Assembly: GCA_900548855.1 (NCBI GenBank)
Contig: URMF01000085.1
Location: 1 to 7,480, forward strand
DNA: 7,480 nucleotides
Reading direction: 5' to 3'
DNA from: an uncultured Eubacteriales bacterium
GTDB lineage: Bacteria > Bacillota > Clostridia > Lachnospirales > Lachnospiraceae
Notes under the pieces: generated by a model
What the model was told of the DNA's origin: nothing
Database searches by the model: none
The model's input: only the letters and a program-made list of their open reading frames with translations
In this document: in pieces, positions 5,891-7,480 of the stretch
Layout of the letters: each line of letters starts with the position of its first letter
Position numbering within the stretch: the first letter of the stretch is position 1
Program-made: the position numbers and the translations under genes

Positions 5891-6883
5891 ATGCGTAGAC
5901 GTATTTGTAGAATGGCGCTTGTGGGGATTGTGCTGCTGACGGCATGCGGTCAGCAGGGAATACAGGTGGCGGAAACTGCCGGAAGAACGGAAAGTGATAC
6001 GGTCTATGAAAAAATGCAGAAAGAACAGAAGAAGCAAAAGAAAAGCAGTCCTTCTCCGATAAGCGAGAAAGAAACAGAGCTGTCTGAGGTGATAGAGAAG
6101 CTTCCGACAGACAGTCCGGTGCCCTACATGGAACCTGATCCGGAAAGCTATGATTTGCAGCTGGTATTTATAGGGGATGAGACGTTTGGACAGAACCAGG
6201 ACGGAACAGGAATACCGGAATTGTGTATGATGCGCTGTAAAGCACATGGATACAGTCTGACAGCTGCTGGAACGGGTGCAGCTGTGGAAGATACAGAGAT
6301 ATTGGGAAATGATAGGTGGAGATCCCAGGGTCTTGTAGGTATGGTGAAAGCAATGAATGCGGAAATTAATCCAGGGATATTTGCGGATGAAGCTGTGCAG
6401 GCTGTGTTGACCGATGCGGAAACGGACTTTTCGAATACAGATTACTTTATTATTTCATATGGACTTAATGATTTCCGGCATGGAATACCGCAGAACAATG
6501 AAGAATACGCATATGATTTCCGAACCTATGCCGGGGCATTACGGGTTGCGGTTGGAGCATTAAAAGACAGATATCCTGGTGCTGAAATTATTCTGTGCAG
6601 TCCATACTATTGCAGGTTTTACAAAGATGGATGGATGATCGGGGACAGTAATACATTTGATCAGGGAAAAGGAACCTTACGTGATTATATGGGAACCTGT
6701 GAATATATTGCCGGTGAACAGCAGGTGTTGTTTCTGAATACATATGATAATCTTGGAATTGACGGATATACAGCAGACGAATATCTGCAGGATGGAATCT
6801 ATCTTACGGATAAAGCAAGAGATTCTTATGCGGATCTGCTTGCCGGGATGATTCTTAACCATGAAGAGCAGAAGAATAATTGA
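5891..6883 (+). CDS. SGNH-fold lipoprotein paralogue lacking catalytic Ser and His (probable pseudoenzyme)
   Basis: A 330-residue predicted lipoprotein: signal peptide with lipobox LLTAC (C19), a Lys/Glu/Ser-rich linker (about 35-85) and an SGNH-like domain (about 89-322). It aligns along its length with the preceding protein, for example YAGALRVAVG, ILCSPYY, GTCEYIAGE and LGIDGYTADEYLQDGI, so the pair arose by tandem duplication. The fold residues G127, G191 and N193 (SYGLNDF) remain. However, the block I nucleophile is Glu (FIGDETFG, E97) and the block V His is Tyr (DGIYLT, Y304; D301 kept). Loss of both catalytic residues with a long intact frame suggests selection for a non-hydrolytic role such as glycan binding or partnering the active paralogue. 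The ribosome binding site is weak (GGGA at 5881-5884), and GTG 5888 is an alternative start. It probably shares the upstream gene's transcript; no good promoter or terminator lies in the 88-bp gap. Confidence 0.88.
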   Translation: MRRRICRMALVGIVLLTACGQQGIQVAETAGRTESDTVYEKMQKEQKKQKKSSPSPISEKETELSEVIEKLPTDSPVPYMEPDPESYDLQLVFIGDETFGQNQDGTGIPELCMMRCKAHGYSLTAAGTGAAVEDTEILGNDRWRSQGLVGMVKAMNAEINPGIFADEAVQAVLTDAETDFSNTDYFIISYGLNDFRHGIPQNNEEYAYDFRTYAGALRVAVGALKDRYPGAEIILCSPYYCRFYKDGWMIGDSNTFDQGKGTLRDYMGTCEYIAGEQQVLFLNTYDNLGIDGYTADEYLQDGIYLTDKARDSYADLLAGMILNHEEQKNN

Positions 6884-6910
6884 ATCAGAGGTGATTGAAT
6901 AAGAAAAGGA

Positions 6911-6949
6911 AAAGAGCGTTTGTTTTGGTTGAAAAACAAATGCTTTTTT
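6911..6949 (+). terminator. Rho-independent terminator after the lipoprotein pair
   Basis: AGCGTTTGTTTT (6915-6926) pairs with AAAACAAATGCT (6933-6944), 12 bp including one G-U, around a 6-nt loop, and a T run follows. It ends the lipoprotein transcription unit 28 bp after the stop codon. Confidence 0.88.
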
Positions 6950-6957
6950 ACTATACT
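6929..6957 (+). promoter_or_regulatory. Sigma-A-type promoter overlapping the terminator
   Basis: TTGAAA (6929-6934) and TATACT (6952-6957) are separated by the ideal 17 bp. The -35 box lies in the loop and right arm of the preceding terminator. A start near 6964 gives a leader of about 23 nt before the ATG at 6987. Confidence 0.6.
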
Positions 6958-6986
6958 GTATGTAATTCGCGTAGAAAGGGGAAGCT

Positions 6987-7480
6987 ATGATAACAGTAGT
7001 TTTAAGCTGGATTTACATATTCATAATATGCTTTTTGCTTGGTGTGGGAGTGTTTTCACTTGGCACAAAATTATGTGGTAAGAAAGATTTTACTGCGTCG
7101 GTCAGCCTCCTTACGGTACTTGGAGTCATGGTATCTACGGTAATTGCATCTTATATCAGCTGTGTAGCCGGAATAGGAATGCCGGCGCATCTGTTTCTGG
7201 TTTTACTTGCTGTTTTATCTGCGGTCTGGCAGCGCAGACAGCTTGTTATGTATTGGAAGAAAATAAAACCCGTTGTGCTTTCCTGGGAGGGGGTCTTTTA
7301 TTTCTGTTTCATTTTGTTCATTGCTTTTTTTGCATCCAGAGGGGAATTCCACACGGATACCAATATCTATCATGCCCAGAATATTCGTATTTACGAGGAA
7401 TATGGTCTGATTAAGGGAATGGGAAATCTGCAGCAGCATTTTGCGTATAACAGTTCCTATCTGGCATTTGCGGCAGTATT
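6987..7480 (+). CDS. Polytopic membrane protein, N-terminal part (glycosyltransferase-like family), cut by window edge
   Basis: The first 164 residues are visible; the frame is open to the right edge. Four hydrophobic segments are seen (about 3-25, 36-62, 67-80 and 96-117), followed by an outward-type loop FHTDTNIYHAQNIRIYEEYG and then MGNLQQHFAYNSSYLAFAAV. This DTxxYHAQ ... GLGNL ... FNSS pattern resembles the large membrane proteins annotated as LIC_10190 family, which resemble GT-C (PMT-like) glycosyltransferases; that assignment is from memory of the family and is moderate. The ATG at 6987 has AAAGGGG about 6 nt upstream. It has its own promoter after a terminator, so it is a separate unit. 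A role in a cell-surface glycan would fit the neighbouring lipoproteins, but that is inference. Confidence 0.7.
   Translation, partial: MITVVLSWIYIFIICFLLGVGVFSLGTKLCGKKDFTASVSLLTVLGVMVSTVIASYISCVAGIGMPAHLFLVLLAVLSAVWQRRQLVMYWKKIKPVVLSWEGVFYFCFILFIAFFASRGEFHTDTNIYHAQNIRIYEEYGLIKGMGNLQQHFAYNSSYLAFAAV

Noticed and set aside
5762..6247. 161-codon minus-strand open frame antisense to the second lipoprotein
   Set aside because: It mirrors a well-supported gene on the plus strand. Its His/Phe/Leu/Arg-rich product looks like a shadow frame.
1..7480. Mobile element, CRISPR, tRNA or rRNA
   Set aside because: No transposase or integrase motifs, no regularly spaced repeats of array type and no tRNA or rRNA signature were seen on either strand.

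Overview
The window looks like accessory or signalling DNA from a low-to-medium G+C Gram-positive, most likely a gut Clostridia of the Lachnospiraceae type. The reasons are strong AGGAGG ribosome binding sites, TATAAT-like promoters, rho-independent terminators, lipobox lipoproteins, and agr-family genes (AgrB, AgrD, AgrC and a LytTR regulator) of the kind found in Firmicutes. The genus is not determinable from the window. No rRNA, tRNA, CRISPR array, transposase or integrase was seen.

Layout. (1) Positions 1-470, plus strand: the 3' end of an AgrC-type sensor kinase gene that appears frameshifted and cut off by the window edge. It is AT-rich compared with the rest. (2) Positions 514-1204, minus strand: a compact agrB-agrD pair whose 44-residue signal precursor overlaps the end of agrB. 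A perfect 13-bp hairpin at 475-506 separates it from the kinase remnant. (3) Positions 1205-1659: a non-coding divergent intergenic region with a good promoter facing right. (4) Positions 1660-4496, plus strand: a complete second agr system in the order regulator, kinase, agrB, agrD, with overlapping or closely spaced genes and a strong terminator at 4551-4588. (5) Positions 4711-6883: two tandem, clearly paralogous SGNH-fold lipoproteins. The first has an intact catalytic Ser and His; the second has Glu and Tyr in those places and looks like a pseudoenzyme. A terminator follows. (6) Positions 6987-7480: the N-terminal part of a polytopic membrane protein, probably of the glycosyltransferase-like family with a conserved DTxxYHAQ loop, reading off the right edge.

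How it probably works together. AgrB cuts and cyclises AgrD, the peptide is exported and sensed by the AgrC-like kinase, and the LytTR regulator then controls promoters. Both AgrD precursors here carry serine where most AgrD peptides carry the ring-forming cysteine, so both signals are predicted to be lactones (about SLFFF and SRYLT in the ring) rather than thiolactones. There are two signal-making pairs but only one intact receptor/regulator pair; the partner of the minus-strand pair seems to have decayed. The downstream lipoproteins and membrane protein sit in separate transcription units. That they form a quorum-controlled cell-surface output is inference from position only.
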